Source of the DNA: Catellatospora sichuanensis
GTDB taxonomy: Bacteria > Actinomycetota > Actinomycetes > Mycobacteriales > Micromonosporaceae
Length of the DNA stretch: 64,000 bases
NCBI RefSeq assembly: GCF_007483665.1
Contig: NZ_ML660189.1
Coordinates: forward strand, 62,001-126,000
Direction of reading: 5' to 3'
The notes beneath the pieces were generated by a model. It had not been told where the DNA came from. It searched no databases and was given only the letters and a program-made list of their open reading frames with translations. Below, in pieces: positions 1 to 12,455 of the stretch. The translations under genes were made by a program, and so were the position numbers. Positions within the stretch are counted from its first letter, which is position 1. The number at the start of each line of letters is the position of its first letter.

Positions 1-554
1 GCCGCCACCGGAGCCGTCACCGCCACGACCGCGGCGACGGCGAGGAAGGTGGTGGTCGCACCGAGCTCGGCGTACGCGAACAGCCCGCCCATCGCCGCGC
101 CGAGGAAGCCGCCGATGCTGTACACGGCGTGGAACGAGGACATGATCGGCGCCTGCCAGGCCCGCTGCACCTCGACGGCGGCAGCGTTCATGGCGATGTT
201 GAGCAGTCCGTGCGCGGTGCCGAACGCCAGCAGGCAGCCGGCCAGGACCGTCAGGTTCGGCGCGAACGCGGGGGAGACCAGCAGCAGACCGTCGGCGAGC
301 ACGACGGGCAGCAGCAGCCGGCCCGTGCCGTACCGGTCGACCAGTCGCCCAGCGGCCTGCATGCCGATGATCGCCCCCGCGGCGAAGGCCAGCAGGCCCA
401 GGCTGAGCGCGCCGTCGCTGAGCGCCAAGCCCTGCTTGATCGCCGGGATGCGCGCGGTCCAGGTGCCGAGGATCACGCCGTAGAGTCCGAAGAGCAGGCA
501 GACGGCCAGCCGGGCCCGGTGCGGCGGGACGTGGTCGTGCAGTAGCGAGGTCAT
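1..554 (-). CDS. MFS transporter, YbjJ-like (3' end cut by window)
   Basis: The first 184 residues of a major facilitator protein read leftward off the window edge. The start is an ATG with a GGAG box about 9 nt upstream. The N-terminus contains GTWTARIPAIKQ, a signature I associate with the YbjJ-like MFS group, and is followed by alternating hydrophobic helices, with a loop DRYGTGRLL matching the MFS loop 2-3 motif. It should be an inner-membrane exporter or sugar-type permease; the substrate cannot be told. It is divergent from the epimerase gene at 773, with about 220 nt between them. Confidence 0.85.
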   Translation of the reverse strand, partial: MTSLLHDHVPPHRARLAVCLLFGLYGVILGTWTARIPAIKQGLALSDGALSLGLLAFAAGAIIGMQAAGRLVDRYGTGRLLLPVVLADGLLLVSPAFAPNLTVLAGCLLAFGTAHGLLNIAMNAAAVEVQRAWQAPIMSSFHAVYSIGGFLGAAMGGLFAYAELGATTTFLAVAAVVAVTAPVA

Positions 555-772
555 GGGGTCCGTCTCCGAGGGGCGCGGGCCGGGGAAGCCGCTTTGGGCG
601 CGAACGTCATGAATGTATGTGCTTCCTGCGCCGCCCGCAGCCCGGTCGTCCCGGCGCCGGAGGCTGTATGCTGCGCAGTGCCCTGGCCAGGCCCTGGGTT
701 CGAGCGGCGTGCCCGCTCGTGGCCGGCCGGGAGCTGACGAGTGCCGGTCGAGAACTGCGGGAGCCGAAAATC

Positions 773-1666
773 ATGTCGAACGAGACGCTGCTGGTCACCG
801 GTGGTGCCGGTTTCGTGGGCACACACCTCATCCGGGCGCTGCTGGACACCCGCCCGACCGCGCGGATCGTGTCCGTCGACAACTACTTCACGGGCCTGCA
901 CGAGAACGAGATCGTCGACGAGCGGGTCAGCTACCTCGACGGCTCGACGGTGGACATCTTCAAGATCTGGGCGGAGCACGGCTTCGAGTCCCCGAAGATG
1001 GTGTTCCACCTGGGGGAGTACGCCCGGATCGTGCAGTCGTTCGACGAGTTCGACCGCACCTGGGAGTACAACGCCCACGGCACCAAGGAGGTCATCCGCT
1101 TCGCCGCCCAGCAGGGCGCGCGGCTGGTCTACTCGGCGTCCAGCTCGAAGTTCGGCAACGAGGGCAAGGACGAGCACCTCAACCCGTACGCCTGGACCAA
1201 GGCCAAGAACGTCGAGCTGATCAAGAACTACGGCGAGTGGTACGGCCTCGACTACGTGATCACGTACTTCTACAACGCCTACGGCCCGGGGCAGATCAGC
1301 GCCGGCACCTACGCGACCGTACTCGGCATCTTCGAGCGCCAGTACCTGGCCGGTGAGCCGCTGACCGTGGTCGCCCCCGGCACCCAGACCCGCGACTTCA
1401 CCCACATCTCCGACATCATCTCCGGCATCCTCGCCGCCGCCGAGGGCGGCAAGGGCGACGGCTACCTGCTCGGCTGCGGCCGGGAGTGGGAGCTGACCGA
1501 GGTCGCGAAGATGTTCGGCACCGAGTACGTGATGATCCCGGCCAAGCGCGGCGAGCGCACCCACGGCCGCGCCGACAACTCGAAGGTGCGGGACCTGGGC
1601 TGGGAGCCGAAGGTGTCGCTGGACCGCTACATCGCCGACTTCGTGCGCGACAACCCGCGCCCCTGA
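773..1666 (+). CDS. NAD-dependent epimerase/dehydratase (extended SDR)
   Basis: This 297-aa cytoplasmic extended SDR has the Rossmann motif TGGAGFVGT at residues 9-17 and the catalytic pair Tyr139/Lys143 in YAWTK, preceded by a Ser-rich SASSSKF stretch that supplies the catalytic Ser. This is the architecture of UDP-glucose 4-epimerase and nucleotide-sugar dehydratases. I chose the ATG at 773 because the Rossmann fold begins a few residues later and a GGGAG box lies 8 nt upstream. An in-frame ATG at 617 would add 52 residues with no SDR features. The gene stands alone, 14 kb from the polysaccharide locus, and the exact sugar substrate is unknown. Confidence 0.88.
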   Translation: MSNETLLVTGGAGFVGTHLIRALLDTRPTARIVSVDNYFTGLHENEIVDERVSYLDGSTVDIFKIWAEHGFESPKMVFHLGEYARIVQSFDEFDRTWEYNAHGTKEVIRFAAQQGARLVYSASSSKFGNEGKDEHLNPYAWTKAKNVELIKNYGEWYGLDYVITYFYNAYGPGQISAGTYATVLGIFERQYLAGEPLTVVAPGTQTRDFTHISDIISGILAAAEGGKGDGYLLGCGREWELTEVAKMFGTEYVMIPAKRGERTHGRADNSKVRDLGWEPKVSLDRYIADFVRDNPRP

Positions 1667-1674
1667 TCCGGTGA

Positions 1675-1713
1675 ACTGCGGGCCGTGTCCACCAAGCGGA
1701 CGCGGCCCGCAGT
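1675..1713. terminator. Bidirectional hairpin terminator
   Basis: A 16-bp inverted repeat (arms 1675-1690 and 1698-1713, one G-T type mismatch, 7-nt loop) lies between the convergent epimerase and regulator genes. It is followed by TCGTTT on the plus strand. GC-rich hairpins with little or no T tract are usual at actinobacterial 3' ends. Confidence 0.75.
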
Positions 1714-1746
1714 CTCGTTTCGGCAGCGGGGCGGCGGGCGCGGGGC

Positions 1747-2694
1747 TCAGACCCAGCCGCGGCGGGCCGCGATGGCGCCGGCCTGGAAGCGGTTCGCCGC
1801 GCCGAGCAGCTCGTACAGTCGGCTGATGCGCCGCCGCATGGTGCGCACCGACCAGTCCAGCTGCCGTGCCACGGCCTCGTCCTTCAGCCCGCTGACCAGC
1901 AGCGTCAGCAGTGCCCGGTCCTCCTCGGACACCGGGTCCTCGGCCGGGGCGAGCAGCGGCACGGCCGCCCGCCAGCACAGTTCCCAGTAGTCGATCAGGC
2001 CGTCGAGCAGCGTGGACGGCCGGATCACGGCCGCCCGCACCTCGGACAGGTCCAGCGACAGCGGCATCAGCGCGATGCGCCGGTCGGCGATCGCCAGCTT
2101 GATGCGCAGGCCGGGCAGAACCCGCGCCTGCTCACCATGGCTGATCAGCTCGCGGATGTCGTCGAAGACGCCGGGCCACTCCAGGGCCTCGGGCGCGTAC
2201 ACCGCCCGGTACTGCACGCCGCGGGCGATACCGGTCTGCTCGATCGGGTTCGAGGTGGTCAGCGCGTACGGCGGTCGGTCGAGCGTGATGACCTCCTCGC
2301 GGGCCTCCTGCTGGATCTGCACGAACCACCGGCCCAGCGCCTCGCTGCCGGTGACGATCTCGATCTCCTCGCCGCTGCCGGAGTGCGCCGCGGCGAACAG
2401 CATCGCCAGCTGCGCGGCGGCGGCCTGCACGTGGTCCAGTTCCGCGGACCGGGCACGGATCAGCGCGGCGACGGCCGCCTGCGGCTCGATCGCGGCATAC
2501 CGGCGGCGGTTGCCGGCCAGCCGCCCGACCAGCCCGTGGTCGCGCAGCCGGTCCAGCGCGCGGGCGACCCGCTCGGACGAGCAGCCGAGCTCCTCGGTCA
2601 GGTCGGCCGGGGAGGCGGTGCGGCGGACCAGGATGGCGCGGTAGACGGCCTCGTCGAAGGGGTCGACACCGGCGGGAGTCAGGTCGGAGGGCAT
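1747..2694 (-). CDS. Two-HTH transcriptional regulator (TrmB-like N-terminus, LuxR-type C-terminus)
   Basis: This 315-aa DNA-binding protein carries an N-terminal winged-helix (residues about 15-75: AVYRAILVRRTASPADLTEEL, GCSSERVARALDRLRDHGLV) of TrmB type. A middle ligand-binding-like region follows. The C-terminal LuxR/GerE helix-turn-helix (about 250-315) contains LLVSGLKDEAVARQL and SVRTMRRRISRLYELLGA. I placed the start at the ATG at 2694; the longer frame reads back through the intergenic region and into the divergent subtilase gene. Proteins of this type are often divergent from secreted peptidases in actinobacteria, and here the partner is the subtilase at 2786, which it may control. 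The ligand is unknown. Confidence 0.85.
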   Translation of the reverse strand: MPSDLTPAGVDPFDEAVYRAILVRRTASPADLTEELGCSSERVARALDRLRDHGLVGRLAGNRRRYAAIEPQAAVAALIRARSAELDHVQAAAAQLAMLFAAAHSGSGEEIEIVTGSEALGRWFVQIQQEAREEVITLDRPPYALTTSNPIEQTGIARGVQYRAVYAPEALEWPGVFDDIRELISHGEQARVLPGLRIKLAIADRRIALMPLSLDLSEVRAAVIRPSTLLDGLIDYWELCWRAAVPLLAPAEDPVSEEDRALLTLLVSGLKDEAVARQLDWSVRTMRRRISRLYELLGAANRFQAGAIAARRGWV

Positions 2695-2785
2695 GGGCAG
2701 ATCTTGGCCTAACTGTGCCACCGGCAGCAACGGGCCAGCAGAGATCATTGCGCCGGCCAGGCAAAGACCGTTAGACCGCTTACCT

Positions 2786-6970
<4,185 letters not shown>

Positions 6971-6975
6971 GAGAA

Positions 6976-7024
6976 AGGAAGGGCATCTTCTGCATCGCTC
7001 AGCGATGCAGAAGATGCCCTTCCT
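6976..7024. terminator. Long perfect palindrome, likely terminator and copy of a dispersed repeat
   Basis: Arms of 24 bp (6976-6999 and 7001-7024) pair perfectly around one base. The outer part AGGAAGGGCATCTTCT matches the palindrome at 63843-63893 (AAGGAAGGGCACCTTCT). It starts 5 nt after the subtilase stop and can fold on either strand. Confidence 0.8.
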
Positions 7025-7058
7025 GACACCGTTGCCGTGTCGGCACCACATCTCGCCC

Positions 7059-7106
7059 GCGGCTGCTCGTTTCGGGACGCTCATGCGTCCGGAAACGAGC
7101 AGCCGC
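7059..7106. terminator. Second strong hairpin between convergent genes
   Basis: A 22-bp inverted repeat (7059-7080 and 7085-7106, one mismatch) surrounds a TCAT tetraloop, 35 nt after the first palindrome. It would terminate the leftward dehydratase transcript, with the 6976-7024 element serving the subtilase. Confidence 0.75.
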
Positions 7107-7141
7107 AGCGCGCCTCAGCCGCTCGGGCAGCGAGCCCGCCT

Positions 7142-8881
7142 TCAGTGGGAGTCGCGCGGGACCTCGGAGCCGCGGCAGCCGGTGAGGAAGTCGAAGTCTG
7201 CCCCCTGGTCGGCCTGCTGCACGTGGGCGCGGTAGAGCCAGCGGTAACCCGACCGGTCCGCAGCGCCGGTGCGTTCGGTCCAGCTCGCGGCACGTTCCGC
7301 CAGTTCCTCGTCGGGCACGAGCAGGTCGAGGGTGCGCGCCGGCACGTCGAGCCGGATCCGGTCGCCGGTGCGGACCAGGGCGAGCGGTCCGCCGACGGCC
7401 GCCTCCGGGGACACGTGCAGGACGACCGTGCCGAAGCCGGTGCCGCTCATCCGCCCGTCGCTGATCCGCACCATGTCGGTCACGCCCTGCCGGAGCAGCC
7501 GGGTCGGGATCGGCACGTTGGCCACCTCCGGCATGCCGGGATATCCCCTCGGGCCCGCGCCCCGGACCACGATCACGTCGTCGGCCGCCACGTCCAGGTC
7601 CTCGTCGTCGCAGACGGCGTGGTAGTCCTCCGGCGAGTCGAAGACGACGGCGCGGCCCTCGTGCACCAGCAGGTGGGGCGAGGCCGCCGACTGCTTGAGC
7701 ACCGCACCGCGCGGGCACAGGTTGCCGGTCAGCACGGCGGTGCCGCTGCCGGCCGCCTGCAGTGGCTTGTCCCAGGGGCGGATCACCTCGTCGTTCCAGC
7801 ACCCGGCGTCGGCGACCTCCGTCCCGACGCCGCGGCCGGTGACGGTGACCGCGTCGCCGTGCAGCAGTCCCGCCTCGGCCAGCCGCCGCAGCACCACCGG
7901 CAGCCCGCCTGCGTAGCAGAAGTCCTCCATCAGGAAGCGGCCCGTCGGCATCAGGTCGACCAGGGTCGGCACCTGCCGGATCAGCCGGTCGAAGTCGTCG
8001 AGGCCCAGCTCGACCCCGACCCGTCCGGCCAGCGCGAGCAGGTGCAGCACCGCGTTGGTCGAGCCCCCGATCGCGGCGTTGGCCCGTACCGCGTTCTCGA
8101 AGGCCGCCCGGGTCAGCACGGCGCTGGGCCGCAGGTCCTCCTCGACCATCGCGACGATGCGCCGCCCGGCGGCCTGGGCCGTCTCGTATCGGCGCGAGTC
8201 GACCGCGGGCCAGCTCGCCGAGCCGGGCAGCTGCATGCCCAGGGCCTCGGCCAGGCACGCCATGGTCGAGGCGGTGCCCATCGTCATGCAGTGACCGTTG
8301 GAGCGCGCCATGCAGCCCTCGGCCACCGCGCACTCGGCGACGGTCATCCGGCCGGCCTTCACCTCGGCCTCGAACTTCCAGACGTGCGTGCCCGACCCGA
8401 CGTCCGCGCCCTGGAACTTGCCGTTGAGCATCGGCCCGCCGGTGACCATGATCGCGGGCAGGTCCACGCTGGCGGCAGCCATCAGCAGGCCGGGTGTGGT
8501 CTTGTCGCATCCGGACAGCAGCACCACCCCGTCGAGCGGGTTGGCCCGGATCAGCTCCTCGCCCACCATCGCCACCAGGTTGCGGTACAGCATCGCGGTG
8601 GGGCGCATCAGCGTCTCGCCGGTCGCCATCACCGGGAAGACCAGCGGGAAGCCGCCGGCCTGCCATACGCCCTGCTTGACGGAGTCGGCGACCCGGTCCA
8701 GATGGGCGTTGCACGGTGCCAGCTCCGACCAGGTGGACGCGATGCCGATCACCGGCCGGCCGTCGAAGACCTCGGGTCCGTGGCCCTGATTGCGCATCCA
8801 GGACCGGTAGACCATGCCAGAACGCCCCTCGGCGCCGAACCAGTGCCGACTGCGCCGCGTCGGCTGGGCCCCCGCGTCCAT
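7142..8881 (-). CDS. IlvD/EDD-family sugar-acid dehydratase (L-arabinonate dehydratase-like)
   Basis: This 579-aa dehydratase converts a sugar acid to its 2-keto-3-deoxy form. The three expected Fe-S cysteines are present, in APCNAHL, SGCDKTTPG and GHCMTMGTAST. The start MDAGAQPTRRSRHWFG, the segment VKQGVWQAGGFPLVFP and the length fit the pentonate dehydratase branch rather than branched-chain amino acid IlvD. The ATG at 8881 has a GGAGG box 5 nt upstream; the same frame stays open much further but there is no reason to extend. It is divergent from a KdaD-like enzyme, which supports a pentonate pathway. Exact substrate (L-arabinonate, D-xylonate, other) is open. Confidence 0.88.
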   Translation of the reverse strand: MDAGAQPTRRSRHWFGAEGRSGMVYRSWMRNQGHGPEVFDGRPVIGIASTWSELAPCNAHLDRVADSVKQGVWQAGGFPLVFPVMATGETLMRPTAMLYRNLVAMVGEELIRANPLDGVVLLSGCDKTTPGLLMAAASVDLPAIMVTGGPMLNGKFQGADVGSGTHVWKFEAEVKAGRMTVAECAVAEGCMARSNGHCMTMGTASTMACLAEALGMQLPGSASWPAVDSRRYETAQAAGRRIVAMVEEDLRPSAVLTRAAFENAVRANAAIGGSTNAVLHLLALAGRVGVELGLDDFDRLIRQVPTLVDLMPTGRFLMEDFCYAGGLPVVLRRLAEAGLLHGDAVTVTGRGVGTEVADAGCWNDEVIRPWDKPLQAAGSGTAVLTGNLCPRGAVLKQSAASPHLLVHEGRAVVFDSPEDYHAVCDDEDLDVAADDVIVVRGAGPRGYPGMPEVANVPIPTRLLRQGVTDMVRISDGRMSGTGFGTVVLHVSPEAAVGGPLALVRTGDRIRLDVPARTLDLLVPDEELAERAASWTERTGAADRSGYRWLYRAHVQQADQGADFDFLTGCRGSEVPRDSH

Positions 8882-8949
8882 GTCCACCTCCGGCCGTGCG
8901 CCGACGTGCGGTGACCTGTCCGGTGCCGCGACGACCGCGCTGGGATTAC

Positions 8950-8964
8950 GTGTATCGGACACAC
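8950..8964. promoter_or_regulatory. Candidate operator between the divergent sugar-acid genes
   Basis: GTGTATCGGACACAC contains the inverted pair GTGT/ACAC around a 5-nt centre and lies in the 129-nt gap between the dehydratase and FAH-family starts. A TAGGGT hexamer follows immediately on the plus strand. A GntR- or IclR-type regulator is plausible, but none is encoded nearby. Confidence 0.35.
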
Positions 8965-9010
8965 TAGGGTCTGCTGACATGTCGGCACCACAGCCCGCCG
9001 AGGCTCGGTC

Positions 9011-9901
9011 GTGAACATCGTCAGATACCGGGTGGCCGGTGCGCCGGACGTCCGTGTCGGCCTGCACGCCGAGGGCGAGGTCACCGAGCTGCGCGGCGTC
9101 GCGTCGCTGGCGGAGCTGTGGCGGCTGCCGCTGGCGCAACTGCGCGACCGGCTGTCGCAGCAGGAGTCGGGCCCGGCGCTGCCGCTGGCGCGGGTGCGGC
9201 TGCTCGCGCCGGTCGACGGAACCACCGAGGTATGGGCGAGCGGCGTCACCTACCGTGTCTCCCGCGAGGCCCGGATCGAGGAGAGCGAACGAGCCGCCGA
9301 CGTGTACCAGCTCGTCTACGACGCGGCCCGCCCCGAACTGTTCTTCAAGTCGGCGGCCTGGCGGGTCCGCGGCCCCGGCGAGGCGATCGGCGTACGCGCG
9401 GACTCCGAGGTGGACGTCCCCGAGCCGGAGCTCGCCCTGATCGTCAACCGGTTCGGCGAGATCGTCGGCTACACGATCTGCGACGACGTGTCCTCGCGCA
9501 CCATCGAGGGCGAGAACCCGCTGTACCTGCCCCAGGCGAAGATCTACTACGGGGCCTGTGCCCTCGGCCCGTGGATCACGCCCGCCTGGCAGGTGGCCGA
9601 TCCGTACGATCTGGACATCGCACTGGCGATCACGCGCGACGGGGACACCGCCTGGCAGGGCGCCGCTGGCACCTCGCGTCTGCACCGCCGGCTCGACGAC
9701 CTGGTCGGCTACCTGATGCGCGGCGACGAGCACCCCGACGGCGTGGTGCTGTCCACCGGCACCTGCCTGGTCCCGCCCACCCCGTTCAGCCTGCGCGACG
9801 GCGACACCGTGCGCATCACCATCGGCTCGATCGGCACCTTGACCAACTCCGTCCGGCGCGGCCTGCCCGCGCCCGACGGCGCACAGCCCGCGGAAATCTG
9901 A
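9011..9901 (+). CDS. FAH-family enzyme, 2-keto-3-deoxy-D-arabinonate dehydratase-like
   Basis: This 296-aa protein has an FAH-fold catalytic domain. Segments resembling the KdaD-type dehydratases of the FAH superfamily are VWASGVTYRVSREARIEE, RPELFFKSAAWR, PEPELALIVNRFG and DDVSSRTIEGENPLYLPQAK; Glu and Asp residues here would bind the divalent metal. Its pairing with the divergent sugar-acid dehydratase suggests consecutive steps from a pentonate to a ketoglutarate semialdehyde. The expected semialdehyde dehydrogenase is not in the window. The start is GTG with only a weak GAG box. A plain 2,4-diketo-sugar-acid hydrolase is the main alternative. Confidence 0.82.
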   Translation: MNIVRYRVAGAPDVRVGLHAEGEVTELRGVASLAELWRLPLAQLRDRLSQQESGPALPLARVRLLAPVDGTTEVWASGVTYRVSREARIEESERAADVYQLVYDAARPELFFKSAAWRVRGPGEAIGVRADSEVDVPEPELALIVNRFGEIVGYTICDDVSSRTIEGENPLYLPQAKIYYGACALGPWITPAWQVADPYDLDIALAITRDGDTAWQGAAGTSRLHRRLDDLVGYLMRGDEHPDGVVLSTGTCLVPPTPFSLRDGDTVRITIGSIGTLTNSVRRGLPAPDGAQPAEI

Positions 9902-9908
9902 GGAAACG

Positions 9909-10889
9909 ATGCACGACGAGATCAACCGGCTGTTGGCGGCCGCGCCCATGCCGGCGGTGGCCGTCAGCGTCTTCGACCGCACCACGACCCGGTTCAGCGA
10001 GGTCACCGGCACGGCCGACGTCACCACCGGCAGACCGGCCGGCAGGCACGACTGGTGGGACCTCGCCAGCGTGACCAAGACGCTGGTGACGCTGCCTGAG
10101 GTGCTGGCACACCTCGACCTCGACAGCCCGCTCGCCGCGGTGTGGCCTGCCGCGAGCGGCCACCCCGTCGGCCGGGCGACGGTCGCACAACTGCTCTCGC
10201 ACCAGGCGGGCCTACCCGCGGTCCGGCAGTTCTTCCGCACGGCGGCCACCAGGCAGGAGATCGTCGCGCAGGCCGTGGCGACCCCGCTCGTGCGCGAACC
10301 CGGGAGCGGGGCGGAATACAGCGACCTCGGGTTCCTGCTGCTCGGCGAGGCGGTCCAGGACCACACCGGGCTGAGCCTGGACGAACTCACCCGGCGGCGC
10401 AGCGACCTGCGGTACGGGCCGGTGCCCGGCGCCGCCGTCGCCACCGAGATCTGCGCCTGGCGCGGTCGGCTGGTCGTCGGCGAGGTGCACGACGAGAACG
10501 CGTACGCCATGGGCGGTGTCGCCGGCCACGCCGGTGCGTTCGGCACCCTGGCGCAGGTCACCGCGGCGGCACAGGCCTGGTTGGCCGAGGCGGTGCTGCC
10601 GCCGCACCTGCACCGCGCCGCGACCCGCTGCTGGGCGGCGAACAGCTCGGACGAGCGCTTCGGGCTCGGCTGGTGGCTGCCGCCGACCCGGGGCATCGGC
10701 GGGCCTTCCGCGGGCGCGGGCTCCTTCGGCTGCTCGGGTTTCGTCGGCAACAGGATCTGGCTGGAACCCGCGCGCGGCTACGGCGTGGTCGTCCTCAGCA
10801 ACCGTGTCCACCCCTCGCGCGAGCACCCGGAGCCGTTCCGGGAGTGGTGCATCGGCCTGCTCGAAGCCGTGGCGGCCCAGCACAGGTGA
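9909..10889 (+). CDS. Serine hydrolase, beta-lactamase/S12 family
   Basis: This 326-aa protein has the family's SxxK motif as SVTK (residues about 54-57, after WWDLA) and a tyrosine motif YSDLG (about 138). An AYAMGGVAGHAG segment resembles the third motif region. No signal peptide is seen, so it is probably cytoplasmic and acts as an esterase or amidase rather than a classic beta-lactamase. The gene follows the FAH-family gene by 7 nt with a GAGGAAAC ribosome site, so the two are co-transcribed; it might open a lactone or ester feeding the same route, which is inference. Confidence 0.85.
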   Translation: MHDEINRLLAAAPMPAVAVSVFDRTTTRFSEVTGTADVTTGRPAGRHDWWDLASVTKTLVTLPEVLAHLDLDSPLAAVWPAASGHPVGRATVAQLLSHQAGLPAVRQFFRTAATRQEIVAQAVATPLVREPGSGAEYSDLGFLLLGEAVQDHTGLSLDELTRRRSDLRYGPVPGAAVATEICAWRGRLVVGEVHDENAYAMGGVAGHAGAFGTLAQVTAAAQAWLAEAVLPPHLHRAATRCWAANSSDERFGLGWWLPPTRGIGGPSAGAGSFGCSGFVGNRIWLEPARGYGVVVLSNRVHPSREHPEPFREWCIGLLEAVAAQHR

Positions 10890-10937
10890 CCTGCCGCCAG
10901 CTGGCGCGGACCGGCCGGGCGCTGCGGCGGCCACCGG

Positions 10938-11951
10938 TCAGAACGAGCAGTTGACCAGGTGGCACTCGGGGGTCAGCGGGACGTCGAACATCGCCTCGAC
11001 CCCGTCGCGGATGTGCGCGGCGAACTTCAGCACGTCCGCGGTGGTCGCGCCGCCCCGGTTGGTCAGGGCGAGGGTGTGCTTGGTGGAGAGCGCGACGGTG
11101 CCGTCGCCCCACTCGGTCCCGTAACCCGGGCCGAACCCGGCGTGCTGGATGAGCCACGCGGCGTGGAGCTTGGTGCCGTCGGCGTCCGGCTGGCTGGGGC
11201 AGGCGCGCGCGCGGGCCGGCACCTCGGCGAGCACCGGGTTGAGGAAGAACGACCCGACACTCCAGGTGTCGTGGTCGGCGGCGTCCAGGACCATCTTGCG
11301 GGCGCGGCGCTGCTCCAGGATCGCCTCGCGTACGTCGGCCGGGTCCGCGGTGCCCCCGACCTCGATCGACAGCCGCTCGGCGACCGCGGGGAACGTGATC
11401 GGGGCGGACTGCCCGCCGCGGCGCAGCCGGAACGTGACGTCCAGCACGACCCAGCGGTCGCTGTGCTTGAAGACCGACTGCCGGTGGCTGCCGAACCCGC
11501 ACCGTTCCGGTGTCCAGCGCTCGACCTCGCCCGTCGTACGGTCGAACACGGACAGCGACTCCAGCACGTCCGAGGTCAGGGTGCCGTACGCGCCGACGTT
11601 CTGCACGGGCGTGCCCCCCACCGAGCCGGGGATGCCCGACAGCGCCTCGACCCCCGCCAGGCCCTCGGCCAGCACGGTGCGCACGAGGTGATCCCACTCG
11701 ACCCCGGCGGCGGCGGTGACCAGCTCGCCGTCGATGTCGAACTCCGCCGACGCCATCCGGACGACTGTGCCGTCCCAGCCGACGTCGCCGACGACCAGGT
11801 TCGAACCGCCACCCATCACCAGCAGCGGCTCGGCGGTCCGGTCCGCGTCCCGGAGCAGCTCGATCGCGTGCGGCGTGCTGCGGGCGACTTCCAGCCGTCC
11901 TATCGGGCCACCGACCCGCATCGTGGTCAGATCAGCAAACGTGATGGTCAC
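10938..11951 (-). CDS. murB: UDP-N-acetylenolpyruvoylglucosamine reductase
   Basis: This 337-aa FAD enzyme reduces UDP-GlcNAc-enolpyruvate to UDP-MurNAc with NADPH in peptidoglycan synthesis. The FAD-binding PCMH domain shows LVMGGGSNLVVGD and GVEALSGIPGSVGG. The active-site Arg lies in FGSHRQSVFKH, the proton-donor Ser in WSVGSFFLNPV and the C-terminal Glu in LTPECHLV. It starts with GTG. A TAGGCT hexamer ends 7 nt before the start and no RBS is seen, so the mRNA is probably leaderless. Its 3' end faces the serine hydrolase gene. Confidence 0.96.
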   Translation of the reverse strand: MTITFADLTTMRVGGPIGRLEVARSTPHAIELLRDADRTAEPLLVMGGGSNLVVGDVGWDGTVVRMASAEFDIDGELVTAAAGVEWDHLVRTVLAEGLAGVEALSGIPGSVGGTPVQNVGAYGTLTSDVLESLSVFDRTTGEVERWTPERCGFGSHRQSVFKHSDRWVVLDVTFRLRRGGQSAPITFPAVAERLSIEVGGTADPADVREAILEQRRARKMVLDAADHDTWSVGSFFLNPVLAEVPARARACPSQPDADGTKLHAAWLIQHAGFGPGYGTEWGDGTVALSTKHTLALTNRGGATTADVLKFAAHIRDGVEAMFDVPLTPECHLVNCSF

Positions 11952-11958
11952 AGGCCCG

Positions 11959-11964
11959 AGCCTA
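11959..11964 (-). promoter_or_regulatory. -10 element for leaderless murB mRNA
   Basis: TAGGCT on the minus strand ends 7 nt before the GTG start of murB, so transcription should begin at or next to the start codon. Confidence 0.55.
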
Positions 11965-12065
11965 CCGAGGGATCAGCTCACGCCGGTCGGCGGTCGCCCG
12001 CGTGCGCGACGCTCGCGAAGCACCGGCCCTCGCCAACTCGGCATGCGTGGCATCATCTGGATTCC

Positions 12066-12443
12066 ATGACGTACCTTCACCCGACGCAGACCGGGCGGCT
12101 CACCGTGCTCGGCGGGGTCGCCCTGCTCACAGGCATTGTCGGCCTCATCTGGCTCGGCAACCTCGACCGCCGCGACGCACATCTGGCGCCTGCGCTCAAC
12201 TGGTTGGTCATCCTCTCGTTCGCGCTGTTCGTCGTGGTGTGCGCGGCCGGACTCTTCGGGTGGATCATGCGGGAGCACGAGGTGTGGCGGCACGCGGGCG
12301 GCCCGGCCGAGAGCTTCAGCCGCGCGAACGGCCAGGCGAAGGCCGACCGCTCCGCCCAGGTCAGGCCCCAGTACCGCGACGTCGACGCGTTCCGCTACTC
12401 CGACGCCCCCGAGGCCGGCGAGGACAAGGGCCGCCAGGGGTAG
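12066..12443 (+). CDS. Small two-helix membrane protein of unknown function
   Basis: This 125-aa protein has transmembrane segments at about residues 12-31 (LTVLGGVALLTGIVGLIWLG) and 44-66. A charged cytoplasmic tail of about 55 residues follows, ending in DKGRQG. No catalytic motif is visible. The ATG at 12066 is the first that makes sense; the frame upstream is antisense to murB. It lies divergent from murB with about 110 nt between and converges on the VOC gene. Confidence 0.7.
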   Translation: MTYLHPTQTGRLTVLGGVALLTGIVGLIWLGNLDRRDAHLAPALNWLVILSFALFVVVCAAGLFGWIMREHEVWRHAGGPAESFSRANGQAKADRSAQVRPQYRDVDAFRYSDAPEAGEDKGRQG

Positions 12444-12455
12444 CGCCCCGTCCGG

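Noticed and set aside
7038-8992. 13-bp direct repeat TGTCGGCACCACA at 7038 and 8980 flanking the dehydratase gene
   Set aside because: Too short to support transposition in a 72 percent GC genome; no inverted repeats or transposase go with it.
8882-10750. N-terminal extension of the IlvD/EDD frame by more than 600 codons
   Set aside because: It runs antisense through two well-supported genes; the ATG at 8881 has a perfect GGAGG site.
10959-12065. Extension of the small membrane protein gene at 12066 across murB
   Set aside because: Antisense to the MurB active-site residues; no membrane or domain features in the extension.
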